64,000 bases of DNA from Planctomycetota bacterium (GCA_002686945.1 NYYZ01000032.1:55406-119405), one strand, 5' to 3'; counted from the first letter of the stretch, positions 8,933-18,515 are shown. The notes: generated from the sequence alone by a model not told the origin. Made by a program: numbers and translations.

Positions 8933-11328
8933 GGAACTGGGTTCCGAGCCAGACCCTGTTGAGCCACGAGGGCCAGCAGGTAACAAGCGGCACCGGCAAG
9001 CAGCACATTGGAGAAGCCCAATTCCATGGAACCGATCGCGGCGATGATCGCTCCAAGCACGGTGCCCGCAGCGTTGATCGCCCAGGCCCATGGGACAAGG
9101 TCCGGGCCGCTCTTGTGCAGCAACGCGATACCGTGAGAAAAGGGAATGCCCAAGACCAGGCCGAAGGGCACCACCACAAGGCCACCCATCATCAGCCGCA
9201 AGCCGCTTGGCAAGTGACCAGCGAAACGCACGATCTCGGGGCCCATTTCATTCCAGGCAACAACGAGCAAAAGCAACGCGGCGGGCACCAGCCAGAAGGG
9301 GGCCCGGGCATGACAGAACCAGCGTCTGCTGATCAAACTGCCGACGCCCGTGGCGATCAGGATCGCAGTCAAGGTGATAGCGATGGAAAAAACCGGATGC
9401 CCGACGATCAGCACCAGTTCCTGCATCAGGGTGACCTCAATAAAAATGAAACCCAGCCCGAGGCTGAGAAAATAGCCCAGTACTGCGAGGCGTGGACCTC
9501 CACTTGCTCGTCTCTTGCCGAGCAAAGGCAACCCCAATAGCAGGACCGACATCACAAGAGCGAAGGCCAACTGGATAAGCATGAATAGCGGGTTGCCCTG
9601 AACCTGGGAAGCGGGCGCATCGATCAGTTCTCTGGCAGAAGCCCAGTCGGTGAAACGCGTGAAATGAAAGAAGAAGGGCCTGTCGTCCCCCACGGGATCA
9701 ATACGAGCGGAAGCGCCGGCTTGGAAAGCTGGCTTGTCCTGAGCAAGTACCAGTTCCTCCACCAGGCCCCCGACACGCTGACCTGGGAAGTAGGAAGCGT
9801 CCATACCCGCATCGGCGAGATAGACCAACAAACGATCCAGCTGCCCACGGGTGAAAGGTTCCCGTCGGCAGAGGATCGCAGCAAAATCCGCCGCATGGAC
9901 CACGGCCACGCAGTCCTCAAAGGCCCCGCTGCCGACCTCTTGCCAGGCGTCGTGCACGGTGCCAAGCAGACGCAACACTTCCACATCCCCCGACAGGCGC
10001 GTCAACTGAACACTGCCACCTTGATTCAAGACGGCGAACATGTCGCGCACCGCGTCACTGGTGTAGAGGAAGTTCTCCGCCAACATGTAGGCCCCAGATG
10101 CGAGAGCGGTCCAGGTGTCGATACCGGACATCTGCAGCAGGTCAAAGCGCTCCTCTTCCCGGATCAGGGCCGCGCGACCTTCCGCGTGCACGAGTTCGAC
10201 TCCGGGCTCATTCAAGAGGTCTTCTGAATACCCTGAATAGACGCTCTCGTGCAAATCGACAATCTGACGGTTGAGTTCCACCGCCTTGATGCGCGTGGCC
10301 CCCCCCTCCAGCGCTCCCCACAAGTCGCAACCACCACCGGCACCGATGATGAACACGCTCTTGGCTCCCAACACGGTTGTGCCCAGGGAATAGAGACTGC
10401 GGCTCAGATTCGCACGACCTTCGGGACTGCCGCTGAAGTCATGCATGAAGGTGCCTGAAGAGGAATCCTGGGCGATGAACAGTTGCTCCTCGGGATACCC
10501 GGTCACCTTTCGCCCGGGCATGAACATGCTGCGCTCTTCAGGCTCCACCTGATAGACATCCACCCGCGAGAGGGCGCTCCAGCGGGAGTAGACCTTTTTC
10601 TCTCCCAGCCGAACCTCCTGGCCGCGCGCCAGGCGGACCTCATTGGACGAAGGAATCGGCAGCAGACGCTCGGCGCTGGGGGTCAAAATGATCAATCCCA
10701 AGAACCCCACCCAGGGAACCAATGCCCGACCGCGAATCACCTGAGAAATGGAATGCGGTCCATAGGCGAGCACCAGGGCCCCAAAGAAAATCGCCGCCGC
10801 GACACAACCAGCGCCGCCCGCGCCCACCCACCACAGAAGCAGGGGACAACTCAATGCCCCCACGGCCGCTCCCAGTAGGTCCGCGCAATAGGCCTTGTGA
10901 ATGCGCGACCCATGCCGAACCAACAACAGCCCAATAACCAAGCCGCCGGTGGCAAAGGGCAGGGCTGCACCCAGGTTGTAGAACAGGAACGGCAGGGCCG
11001 CGCCCATGGTCCCGAAGCGCACATCCGGATCGATGGGAAAGCGCACCATCCACAGGTATGCCAATGGCAGGGAGAGAGCCGACAGCCACAGAAACCTCCG
11101 CAGCCACAGATCCTCGCGGCCTTGGATGCGGGTGCGTAGAGCAAACAACAGGGACCCGGCCGCGCCCAGACCCAGCAGGCCGTTGGACACGATCAGGAAT
11201 CCATAGTGAAAGGCCAGGCGCAGGGCACAGATGCGCGTGACCAGCACCTCCCATAGGAGTGTCGCCGCCGCCGCCAGAGCGAGGATCAGGAAGTCACGCC
11301 GGATCGACGAGGAGTTGACTTGGGTCAT
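8929..11328 (-). CDS. Membrane-embedded spermidine-synthase-like protein
   Basis: 799 residues in three parts: about six to seven transmembrane helices (residues 12-230), a spermidine-synthase/methyltransferase-like Rossmann domain (about 260-560) with VFIIGAGGGCDLWGAL, IKAVELNRQIVDL and FDLLQMSGIDTWTALASGAYMLAENFLYT, and a C-terminal block of about six helices (590-795). This matches the family of fused aminopropyltransferase-like membrane proteins common in environmental bacteria, whose substrate is mostly unknown. The aminopropyltransferase gatekeeper region is recognisable (YSGYSEDLLNEPGVELVHAE), but the Asp pair that binds putrescine cannot be assigned with certainty. Convergent with the SPFH pair, sharing CTAG. 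Starts at ATG 11328, immediately after the stop of the MORN lipoprotein gene upstream (11338). Confidence 0.75.
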   Translation of the reverse strand: MTQVNSSSIRRDFLILALAAAATLLWEVLVTRICALRLAFHYGFLIVSNGLLGLGAAGSLLFALRTRIQGREDLWLRRFLWLSALSLPLAYLWMVRFPIDPDVRFGTMGAALPFLFYNLGAALPFATGGLVIGLLLVRHGSRIHKAYCADLLGAAVGALSCPLLLWWVGAGGAGCVAAAIFFGALVLAYGPHSISQVIRGRALVPWVGFLGLIILTPSAERLLPIPSSNEVRLARGQEVRLGEKKVYSRWSALSRVDVYQVEPEERSMFMPGRKVTGYPEEQLFIAQDSSSGTFMHDFSGSPEGRANLSRSLYSLGTTVLGAKSVFIIGAGGGCDLWGALEGGATRIKAVELNRQIVDLHESVYSGYSEDLLNEPGVELVHAEGRAALIREEERFDLLQMSGIDTWTALASGAYMLAENFLYTSDAVRDMFAVLNQGGSVQLTRLSGDVEVLRLLGTVHDAWQEVGSGAFEDCVAVVHAADFAAILCRREPFTRGQLDRLLVYLADAGMDASYFPGQRVGGLVEELVLAQDKPAFQAGASARIDPVGDDRPFFFHFTRFTDWASARELIDAPASQVQGNPLFMLIQLAFALVMSVLLLGLPLLGKRRASGGPRLAVLGYFLSLGLGFIFIEVTLMQELVLIVGHPVFSIAITLTAILIATGVGSLISRRWFCHARAPFWLVPAALLLLVVAWNEMGPEIVRFAGHLPSGLRLMMGGLVVVPFGLVLGIPFSHGIALLHKSGPDLVPWAWAINAAGTVLGAIIAAIGSMELGFSNVLLAGAACYLLALVAQQGLARNPVP

Positions 11329-11337
11329 CGATGATTC

Positions 11338-12039
11338 TCAGTTCGATTCCTTGGGGACGCCCACGGCAGGCTCTGATTCTGCAGGCCACCAGGCTGAGGT
11401 CCAAGTGGGGGGCTCTGATTTCCATCGCTGCCAGGCCCCATCCATCCGCCCGTCCAGATAATTGCCGCGCCTGGCCAGAGCTCCTCCTGGGTAATGGTGC
11501 GTCCACGCGCCCTGCTTCATGCCACGCTCATAGAAACCCCCATGGGACAGGCTGCCGTCCGGGTGAAAGTGAGCCCATTCCCCTTGCTTGACCCCCCGCA
11601 AGGCCAATCCTTGGGCACTGACCGTGCCATCTTCGAAAAAGAACGCCATGTTGCTGGGCTCTGGTCCGTGGGTCACGTGCATTTGCAGGGAACCGCTTGG
11701 ATGAAAAGCGCGCCAACGGCCCGCAGGTTCTCCCTCCACCCAGTTTCGCTCTGCACGCATGGTTCCATTTGGCCAATAGAGCCATTCGGGACCATCACGA
11801 AACGCACGGCCATCGGGAGCGTACCGAATAGTCCAACGACGAAGCACGTTTCCCGTGTCCTTGTCCGTTCGCTCAATGACCCGCTGACCCGTAGGAGGCT
11901 CCTGATGCATGGGCGGCGGCGCCCAACGGGTGGTATCCCCGGCGCAGGAAAAGAGCAGAAGCAAAGGCGCGAGCGAACGCACCGCACCCCAGTTCCTGCT
12001 CCTGACAATCAAGCCCAAGACCAGCAGACGGCAACCCAT
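11338..12039 (-). CDS. MORN/YwqK-repeat lipoprotein
   Basis: 233 residues. From ATG 12039 (GGGAG 6 nt upstream) the N terminus has a hydrophobic stretch ending in LLLLFSCAGD, a lipobox-like site, so it is probably an exported lipoprotein, although the n-region is long. The body carries repeated motifs of the YwqK/MORN_2 type: GPEWLYWPNGTMRAERNW, GEPAGRWRAFHPSGSLQ, GVKQGEWAHFHPDGSLSHGG, GMKQGAWTHHYPGGALARRG. Such repeats occur in surface and envelope proteins; the label antitoxin often attached to YwqK relatives has no support from a toxin here. The ATG overlaps the M14 peptidase stop (ATGA), so the two are probably translated together. Confidence 0.7.
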   Translation of the reverse strand: MGCRLLVLGLIVRSRNWGAVRSLAPLLLLFSCAGDTTRWAPPPMHQEPPTGQRVIERTDKDTGNVLRRWTIRYAPDGRAFRDGPEWLYWPNGTMRAERNWVEGEPAGRWRAFHPSGSLQMHVTHGPEPSNMAFFFEDGTVSAQGLALRGVKQGEWAHFHPDGSLSHGGFYERGMKQGAWTHHYPGGALARRGNYLDGRMDGAWQRWKSEPPTWTSAWWPAESEPAVGVPKESN

Positions 12040-14567
12040 CAATGCTCCCGATTCAAGAACATGGCACGCATCAACAAACCTGAAGCCTGCTGAGACCATC
12101 CCCGGTAATGGGGCTGAAAACCAAACAGATGCACCCTGCCCTCCCCATAGGAAGCAGTCACCCAGGCCCCACGACCAGCCACCACCTCCGGATGCTCGAC
12201 CCAACCTGACAGAAGCGTGCGCCGAGGCGCATACACCAGGGGCATCTCCAAGTCTCCTGCTTCGGCAATACGCGCCTCTGTACGTTCCTGCTCGGTCATC
12301 AAGCGGAAGGCCGAACTGGAAGAGAAAAACACCGCCTGACTCGGCTCCAGACCCGCGGTCCAGAAACTCGTCGCGGGAATCCCCCGCAAAATGCTGCCGG
12401 GGCAGGAGAAATCCGTCCCTTCCCGGGTCACATCCACCAGGGGCAAGGCCAGGAGATCGAGGGCCCAGCCCGAAGAAGCTCCGCAGGCCACCAACACCCC
12501 ACCCACGCGCACAAATTCTTCCACGGAGGCCGCGCCCTCGGGATCAAGACCCCCCGCGTAGCGGTCCATCACCGTACCTTGCGCTCGGCCCCCGTCGATC
12601 TGCCGTGCCCGATTGCCAGGCAGCACGAGTACATCGATCATCTCCGCCACACGCCCGGCACGTAGATCTTCGTTGCGCACGGTCACATAGGGGATCGCCC
12701 AGGTATCGAACAGCCAGCGCATCCAACCCTCGGGCTTGAAACCACTCCAGGGAGCGTACAGTCCGATGCGCGGCATCTGATTCAGCACAAGAGGTTCTTC
12801 ATCCGTATTCGCCGACTGTCCGCCGGGCACCAACAAACCTCCACGATCCCCTGCACCCAAGTAGGACACCGTATCGCCAGCCTTCAGTTGCGCAGCGAGC
12901 TGACTCCAGGAGTGACTGTGGGACACAGACATCCAACCCCGGGGGATCCCTGCCAGCCGCGGATCGCCGCTGAACGCACCCTGGGCTTCGACCTGGGTTT
13001 TCACAAGTTCCAGGTTGTCCGGCGCTTCTTCAAAGAATTCCACCCGTCGCACGCCAAGCAACAACGGCAGGGTCCAACCCGCCACGTCGTAGGGCGGATC
13101 TCCCTCAGGATAACGCTGCAATTGCATCAGGTCCTGCAAATGGGCCCCGTAGGGTTGATCCCGACGAACAAGCAAAGTCCCGGCGGGAAACTCGCGCCCG
13201 CTTGCGTGGAACGGCTCCGTGGTTCGATGCACTTCAAGCCCCGAGTCGAGCAGAATACGCACCAAGCGCAAGGCCGCATCGGGATCGGGGGTGTTCTCAG
13301 GCAGAATCCAACCGCGCACACCTTCACCCAGGCCCTCTTCAACCGTACGCAAGGAAGCGGCCAATTGATTGCGGCGCCAAAGGTTGGGCTCACGGCTCAA
13401 ACTGCCCAAGAGGCTCTCCCCAAAGGCCAATTCGTAGCGAATGATGTCCGCCAACCGCCACCAGCCTCCCGGCCAGGGCGCCGGAAAGCGATTCGAAGGC
13501 ACATAGGCGCCCAAACCCCGGGGCGCGCTGAGTTCTTGACGAGGAAGAAAAATCGGCGTGGCCAGATCGCAAGAAGCTGCTTCGGTCAAGAGCCCCACCA
13601 CATTGTGGCGCACAGGCACATTGCGGTTGCCTCCATTCCACCACATGTCATAACTGACCCCGGTAGAAATCCCCGTCAGCCCCTTGACGGTCAAATCAAA
13701 AAGAGTGCGCGTGCCCAGCAGATCAATGCCTGTGATAATGCCCGGATCGAGATTCGGATTGAGGGGGTCTCGAAAAGGCGGCACAAAGAAGCGCTCGCGA
13801 TTCGAACCCTGCTGATGCACATCCCAATAGACTTGGGGGAACCAACGCTTATAGAGTTCCCGAGTCACCAACTGGGTTTCTGGTTGGGTCAGCATGAACC
13901 AGTCCCGGTTGTTGTCGTGACCGGTGTAGAGTTGGTAGAGCCGCAGGAGAGACGAGCTTTCGAACTCCGTGCCCACCGTGCGCCGATACCAGTGCACGAC
14001 CGTGTCGAGGCCATCGGGATTGAGCGTCGGGAAGAGCACTACCAGGCACTTGTCACGGGCGCTCTTCCAGGGCTCGGCTTCGCTGGTAGCCAACAACCAC
14101 GCGAACTCCATGCCGAGTTCGGTCCCCGCCACCTCGGTCGAGTGCATTGAGCAGGAAACCGCCAGAGTCACCGGCGCGTTCTCCACTGCTCTTTGCCTTG
14201 ACTCCTCGTTCCAACCCCGGGGGTCCGCCAGGATTCGATTCAATTGCTGGATTTCATCCAGACGAGCGAGGTTCTCTTCACTGGAGATCACGATCTCCAG
14301 GAAATCCCGGCCCTCTGCGGTGGTCCCCAACTTGCGCAGCATCACATGGGAGCTGTGCTGGGCCAGTTGCTCATGAAATGAGCGGGTCTGGTCCCAGTCA
14401 GCCAGTTCGAAATCCGTGCCCACGGGTCGACCCAGGTGCTCGGCGGGGCTCTTGAGGCCGTCTGCATGAACGGCTGCCTGAGCGAGGGCCTGGGGAGCGC
14501 CTGACAGGGCCGCCAAGAGACCGAGGACAAAGAAACTCGAAGAATGGAGACTGGCGATTGGGGACAT
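12039..14567 (-). CDS. Secreted M14 zinc carboxypeptidase with a C-terminal amidotransferase-like domain
   Basis: 842 residues. Signal peptide at 1-30 (hydrophobic core FFVLGLLAALSG, cleavage after AQA). Zinc site: MHSTE gives His142 and Glu145, and DVHQQGSNRERFF gives His251; NPDG (183-186) and NNRDWF (219-224) are further family blocks. After about residue 500 comes a second region with DVLVLPGNRARQI, EEFVRVGGVLVACGASS and HLFGFQPHYRGW, resembling the glutamine-amidotransferase-like domain often fused to this M14 subfamily; no catalytic Cys triad is evident there. Likely a periplasmic or outer-surface metallopeptidase. TAGGCT lies 41 nt upstream of the ATG on the minus strand. Confidence 0.85.
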   Translation of the reverse strand: MSPIASLHSSSFFVLGLLAALSGAPQALAQAAVHADGLKSPAEHLGRPVGTDFELADWDQTRSFHEQLAQHSSHVMLRKLGTTAEGRDFLEIVISSEENLARLDEIQQLNRILADPRGWNEESRQRAVENAPVTLAVSCSMHSTEVAGTELGMEFAWLLATSEAEPWKSARDKCLVVLFPTLNPDGLDTVVHWYRRTVGTEFESSSLLRLYQLYTGHDNNRDWFMLTQPETQLVTRELYKRWFPQVYWDVHQQGSNRERFFVPPFRDPLNPNLDPGIITGIDLLGTRTLFDLTVKGLTGISTGVSYDMWWNGGNRNVPVRHNVVGLLTEAASCDLATPIFLPRQELSAPRGLGAYVPSNRFPAPWPGGWWRLADIIRYELAFGESLLGSLSREPNLWRRNQLAASLRTVEEGLGEGVRGWILPENTPDPDAALRLVRILLDSGLEVHRTTEPFHASGREFPAGTLLVRRDQPYGAHLQDLMQLQRYPEGDPPYDVAGWTLPLLLGVRRVEFFEEAPDNLELVKTQVEAQGAFSGDPRLAGIPRGWMSVSHSHSWSQLAAQLKAGDTVSYLGAGDRGGLLVPGGQSANTDEEPLVLNQMPRIGLYAPWSGFKPEGWMRWLFDTWAIPYVTVRNEDLRAGRVAEMIDVLVLPGNRARQIDGGRAQGTVMDRYAGGLDPEGAASVEEFVRVGGVLVACGASSGWALDLLALPLVDVTREGTDFSCPGSILRGIPATSFWTAGLEPSQAVFFSSSSAFRLMTEQERTEARIAEAGDLEMPLVYAPRRTLLSGWVEHPEVVAGRGAWVTASYGEGRVHLFGFQPHYRGWSQQASGLLMRAMFLNREH

Positions 14568-14608
14568 GGGCTCTCTTGGAATCAGACTCGACAGGATGGG
14601 GTGGGAAG

Positions 14609-14614
14609 AGCCTA
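14609..14614 (-). promoter_or_regulatory. -10-like TAGGCT of the M14 peptidase gene
   Basis: Minus-strand TAGGCT in the divergent spacer between the M14 peptidase and the nitroreductase fusion, 41 nt before ATG 14567. Confidence 0.3.
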
Positions 14615-14685
14615 CAGCACAGGTCCTGCCAAGGGATCCTTCCATCTGGCCCCCCCGCAGACGATGCTTGGGGCCCAGGTATCGG

Positions 14686-16173
14686 ATGACCCCGCCCAAC
14701 GAACAAGCAGACCCTGAAGGCTCCAGCTTCTCAGCTGAGAGCTCTGGCATTCCCGCCGAGGCAGAAGCGCAGACTTCAAGCCCCGGCACCCTCGACGATG
14801 GCAACCAGGCGCCCATGCAGAATCCACCGAGCATGGATTTCTGGCAAGCCATCTACACCCGTCGCTCGATCCGCCGCTTCAAACCCGATCCGGTCCCGCG
14901 CGAACTGATTGACCAGGTCCTGCACGGGGGCATCTGGGCCCCCAGTTCCTGCAACTACCAGATGTGGGATCTGGTGGTCGTGGACGATCCAAAAATCAAT
15001 CAAGAGCTGGCCCAGATCTCGAGCCAGATGGGCAACGCACCGGTCAACATCGTGGTGGCCTATGGTCGCGGCTTCAGTGAAGAGAACTTCGCCAATGTGC
15101 AATCCGCTGCCGCGCTGATCGAGAACATGAGCCTGGCCGCGGGGGTCCTGGGCCTGGGCAGTTTTTGGATCACCCAGGTAGGCGATGCGGATGCTCTACG
15201 GGCCAAAGTGGGCCTGCCCATCGATCGCTGGGTGGTGGCCGTCCTTGCCTTGGGCTATCCCAAGTCCGTGCCCCAAAAGGGACCCAAGCGCCGACCCTTG
15301 TCCCAGGTGACGCACTACAACCACTACGCGGGCAAGCCAATCCCTTCCAGCGCGGATCCCGCTGCATGGGAGCCAGAGTTGCTGACCATCTACCAACGGG
15401 CACGGGTACTCAATGGTCTGCGCCACAACAAACCCCGGGCCTGGGAAGTCCACGCCCTGGATCAGGCTCTGCAAGACCTGCTCCCCCAGAGTGAGGAGGC
15501 CACCGAGCAATGGCTCGATGTTCTGCCCTGCACGGGCATCCTGAGCGACCGCATGGCACGGAAACGAAAGGGAACTGAGTGGTCCGTGGTCGAGCGCTCG
15601 AACGATGTGGCCGCCTGGTGCGCGCGCAGGATCAAGCCCGCTGCCAGTTCCTACCTCTGGCCCGCAACAGGCACGGACCCCACGCCAACAGAAAGCCAGT
15701 TCGACACCCTGACCTGTTTCTTCCGGCTGGAGGGACTGCGCGCAGCAGAACGAAGCGAGTTGATGGCTCAGATGTTCCACTGGCTCAAGCCCGGCGGCCG
15801 CTTGCTGCTTGGCTTTGTCTCCAAGAACTCCTACCACAACTGGACCGAAGGCCTGCGTTCGAAAGGCAAGGGCCCCGGTGGAGTGGAATACGTGCTCTCC
15901 CCCGATCCCAACATCGGTCCCTTTGAAGCCCTGGCCCCCTCTGAGGTCTCGGCTCTGGCCAAGGCAGCTGGTTTCACAACCAAGGGAACCCTCGGCCTGC
16001 AGGCGACCCCGACCGCGGAAGAGCTCACCTTCCGCACACGCAACTTCAATCCGCGCCTGGGCAGCCTGGTGCGCGGGGTGGGATCTGTGCTGCGCCTCTT
16101 GGAATTTCTGCCCGGCTTGAGCAGACACCGAGGTCGCTTCCAGTATCGGCTCTACACGCGGCCCAAGAGTTGA
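14686..16173 (+). CDS. Nitroreductase-methyltransferase fusion
   Basis: 495 residues. Residues about 45-220 are a nitroreductase-family flavoprotein: DFWQAIYTRRSIRRFKPDP, the WAPSSCNYQMWD FMN-binding block, PVNIVVAYGRG, AAALIENMSLAAGVLGLGSFWI and VAVLALGYPKSVP. After a linker (about 230-275) follows a class I methyltransferase-like domain: a motif-I position LDVLPCTGILSDRMARK, TLTCFFRLEG, MFHWLKPGGRLLLGFVSKNSY and a C-terminal strand region. The glycine-rich loop is poor (no GxGxG), so SAM binding is uncertain. Start ATG 14686 includes a 40-residue Ser/Glu/Pro-rich leader; ATG 14815 is the alternative. Convergent with the TPMT-like gene (4-nt gap). Confidence 0.7.
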   Translation: MTPPNEQADPEGSSFSAESSGIPAEAEAQTSSPGTLDDGNQAPMQNPPSMDFWQAIYTRRSIRRFKPDPVPRELIDQVLHGGIWAPSSCNYQMWDLVVVDDPKINQELAQISSQMGNAPVNIVVAYGRGFSEENFANVQSAAALIENMSLAAGVLGLGSFWITQVGDADALRAKVGLPIDRWVVAVLALGYPKSVPQKGPKRRPLSQVTHYNHYAGKPIPSSADPAAWEPELLTIYQRARVLNGLRHNKPRAWEVHALDQALQDLLPQSEEATEQWLDVLPCTGILSDRMARKRKGTEWSVVERSNDVAAWCARRIKPAASSYLWPATGTDPTPTESQFDTLTCFFRLEGLRAAERSELMAQMFHWLKPGGRLLLGFVSKNSYHNWTEGLRSKGKGPGGVEYVLSPDPNIGPFEALAPSEVSALAKAAGFTTKGTLGLQATPTAEELTFRTRNFNPRLGSLVRGVGSVLRLLEFLPGLSRHRGRFQYRLYTRPKS

Positions 16174-16177
16174 GCGC

Positions 16178-16804
16178 TCAAGCGCGCGAGAAGGTCAACC
16201 AACGCTCCTGCCAACTGCGCTTGGAGACTCCCGTGGAAACCAGCTCGTCCTGGTTCAGGACAAAGTCATTGCCCAGGACTTCCAACATGTCCGGGGCCCC
16301 GTAACGGTGAGGCGGGCCTCCTTCTTCCACGGGCTTGTCTGCCGGGAACAAGAGCACAGCCAGATGCCCGCCGGAAACCAGAACCCTTTGAACCAAGGCC
16401 CCCCACGCTGGCCGGGCGCTGGGTTCAAGAGCGCAGAAAAAAGTGTGCTCAAACACCAGGTCGAATTCCTGTTGCCCAGAAAACGCCAGAGCATCGCAGA
16501 TTTCCAGGGACCCCCCTGCCTGCGCAAGTCCCTGACGCAGCTGCGCCCCGGGACTCCCCTCTGCCGCAACCAACTCCACGCAATCCAAGGCGGTCACAGA
16601 CCAACCCGCCGCACAAAGGGCCAGGGCATCGTGCCCATGACCACAGCCGGGGACAAGAGCCCGGGCTCCGGCCCGCGGCGGTGCCAGTTCACCTGCCCGG
16701 ATCCGGGCCTGCAATTCTGGATGGGGCGCCCCCAGATCCCAGGGTGTGTCAGCGGACTCATAGCGCTCGCGCCAGTCTTCCTGGGTCATGCTCATTCTGC
16801 GCAT
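16178..16804 (-). CDS. TPMT-family methyltransferase
   Basis: 208 residues. Matches the thiopurine S-methyltransferase/thiol methyltransferase family in size and motifs: W-R-E-R-Y, DTPWDLGAPHPEL, motif I ALVPGCGHGHDALALCAAGW, LDCVEL, the EHTFFCAL block and GGHLAVLLFPADKPVEEGGPPHRY. These enzymes use SAM to methylate small thiols, halides, selenium or tellurium species; which one cannot be told here. Three Met codons lie close together (16804, 16795, 16789); MTQEDW would be the compact family-like start. Confidence 0.8.
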   Translation of the reverse strand: MRRMSMTQEDWRERYESADTPWDLGAPHPELQARIRAGELAPPRAGARALVPGCGHGHDALALCAAGWSVTALDCVELVAAEGSPGAQLRQGLAQAGGSLEICDALAFSGQQEFDLVFEHTFFCALEPSARPAWGALVQRVLVSGGHLAVLLFPADKPVEEGGPPHRYGAPDMLEVLGNDFVLNQDELVSTGVSKRSWQERWLTFSRA

Positions 16805-16837
16805 GCTGCCATATTCCCAAGGGCTGGATGCGCGATT

Positions 16838-18478
16838 CTAGTGCTTCGATCGCCTGCCCTTCTTAGTTGGCAGCTTCTTCGCAGCCGCCAACTTGACCGA
16901 AGTCAGAGTCCCGCCGGTCTGCTCTGCCAGATTTTTCCAGTGCGCGGTCACACGCTTCCCCGCATCCACCAGCACCAGATCAAAACTCACCGGCGCAAGG
17001 CGCACCCGCTCCAGGGTCAGCTGCACAAAGAGCCCCAGGTCCCAATGAAATCCTCCAGTGGGCGCCCCATCCGAAAGGATCAGCACACTGTCCAGCTCTC
17101 CCCCAGCCAGAGTCAATTCCAGGGCCTCCCACAAATCTCCCGTACCGGCCAGATGCAGGTCGTCGTAGTACTCTTGAGCGCGCTGCCCCATGCGCCGGTC
17201 AGCGACCTCCGGCTCAGCAGGCCAAGGATGGGGTTGGGCCGCGTAGGGCACCAACTGAAACAGAGTCCCCACGGGCAACACCTTCAAGGTGTTCCGGATG
17301 TACTGATCCAAGGCCTCCTTGCGCGTGCTGCCGGCCTTGAGTTTCTGCTGCACCGACCCGGAGAGGTCAATCAGCAATGCCACACGATCACTGTTCAGGG
17401 GCAGACGCAGACTACCCGCTGCCGCAGTACGCCCCTCTGCCTGGGGCGTTTTGCTGCCCCTTTGTGGTGTCGGCAGGGGCCCAGGTTTCAACTCCCCCAG
17501 CCAGGCCTGCCAAGGACGCGGATCTCCGCGGTAGCGCAAGCCAGAGAGTTCCTGCAGAGCCGCGATCACTTGCTGGCGCAAACGCATGGCTTCCTCAGTC
17601 TTGAGGGCCGCAACCAACAACTCCACCGAACTGCGCCGGGGAAAGCGTCCCAGCAGCGAATAGAGTGCACGCCGCACGAGCACACTGTCGTCCCCTGCTA
17701 AACGCCGGCATCCCTCTTCCAACTGGGAAACGCCAACTCCATTCCTGCCATCTGATTGGCTCTGAGCCACCCACTCCTCCAGAGCCAGGAGCGCCCCCAC
17801 CCTCAGCTCCGGTTTCTTGGACCGAATAGCTGGCAAGGCCAACGACCCCAACTGAGGCGCGTCCACCTGTGCCAGGGCCAACAATGCGCCCCCATTGACC
17901 GCCCCCGATGCCCGCGAGGAGCGGGCCAAGGACGCAAGTCGACTGACCAGCCGATCCGACCCTCCGACAATACAGCCGCGCTGCGCCAGTCGTTCCACCG
18001 AGCGAAGAAGGAGCCTTGTGGTTTCATCATCCCCCGCCCGTAGCCAGGCGGCGAGTTCGTGCGCTTCAAACGGCCCCTGCAACCAACCTGTGGTCTCCGC
18101 CAGACGCCAACGACGCCCCAGGTCCTTCGAGCGCAGCCCATCGCGCCCGGCCCACTTCTTCAACACCCGTTCCGCATCACAATTCCGCAGGGCCAACTGG
18201 GCCGCATCCGCCGCCTCGGCCTGACCATCGTCCAACACCTCCCAAATCAGCTCCCAGGCCTCACGAGTGCCCAGCTTGCTCAACTTGCGCACGGCGCTGG
18301 CCCGGGCCGAAGGGCTGGGATTCGACAGTTGGCTCTTGGCCTCTTTGAAAAAGGCGCGCTGCTCACGCAGGCTGGGTTCCTGGGCACGAAGACCTGGCAG
18401 AAAAAAGAGAGCCAACCCCAGGGCGAGAGCCCCGCCCCACAAACCTCGATCCGCAATCTTCACAACTCGAGAACGCAC
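16838..18478 (-). CDS. HEAT-repeat and von Willebrand factor A domain protein
   Basis: About 546 residues. A hydrophobic signal sequence (GGALALGLALFFLPGLRA) precedes the mature part, beginning QEPSLREQ. Helical repeats run to about residue 360 (SARASAVRKLSKLG, LRVGALLALEEWV, VLVRRALYSLLGRFP). A C-terminal vWA domain (about 375-530) has a full MIDAS: DLSGS in VALLIDLSGSVQQ, the Thr in AGTGDLWEALEL, and Asp in LILSDGAPTGG. Probably an exported protein-binding or surface protein. No ATG occurs near the signal sequence; GTG 18478 is taken because the segment VRSRVVKIADRGL that it opens is conserved in a second copy at 19500-19630. GTG 18499 or TTG 18529 are possible. Confidence 0.72.
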   Translation of the reverse strand: MRSRVVKIADRGLWGGALALGLALFFLPGLRAQEPSLREQRAFFKEAKSQLSNPSPSARASAVRKLSKLGTREAWELIWEVLDDGQAEAADAAQLALRNCDAERVLKKWAGRDGLRSKDLGRRWRLAETTGWLQGPFEAHELAAWLRAGDDETTRLLLRSVERLAQRGCIVGGSDRLVSRLASLARSSRASGAVNGGALLALAQVDAPQLGSLALPAIRSKKPELRVGALLALEEWVAQSQSDGRNGVGVSQLEEGCRRLAGDDSVLVRRALYSLLGRFPRRSSVELLVAALKTEEAMRLRQQVIAALQELSGLRYRGDPRPWQAWLGELKPGPLPTPQRGSKTPQAEGRTAAAGSLRLPLNSDRVALLIDLSGSVQQKLKAGSTRKEALDQYIRNTLKVLPVGTLFQLVPYAAQPHPWPAEPEVADRRMGQRAQEYYDDLHLAGTGDLWEALELTLAGGELDSVLILSDGAPTGGFHWDLGLFVQLTLERVRLAPVSFDLVLVDAGKRVTAHWKNLAEQTGGTLTSVKLAAAKKLPTKKGRRSKH

Positions 18479-18481
18479 CCA
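18439..18481. repeat. Left copy of a direct repeat flanking the esterase gene
   Basis: 43-bp core identical to 19568-19610 except for one base (T versus C). It encodes part of the leader of the HEAT/vWA protein on the minus strand. Weaker similarity extends outward on both sides (about 18370-18500). Confidence 0.8.
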
Positions 18482-18509
18482 AGGCCCCCCGGGTTTCACC
18501 CCAAGTCTG

Positions 18510-18515
18510 TAGGCT
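18510..18515 (+). promoter_or_regulatory. -10-like TAGGCT of the esterase gene
   Basis: TAGGCT 25 nt upstream of ATG 18541, in the spacer between the divergent HEAT/vWA and esterase genes. Confidence 0.3.

Noticed and set aside
11338-12039. Toxin-antitoxin system suggested by YwqK similarity
   Set aside because: Only the MORN_2 repeats are present and no toxin-like gene is adjacent; the neighbour is an M14 peptidase.
16307-17701. 464-codon plus-strand open frame
   Set aside because: Spans the antisense of two well-supported genes (TPMT-like and HEAT/vWA) and has a His/Gln/Arg-rich random-looking composition.
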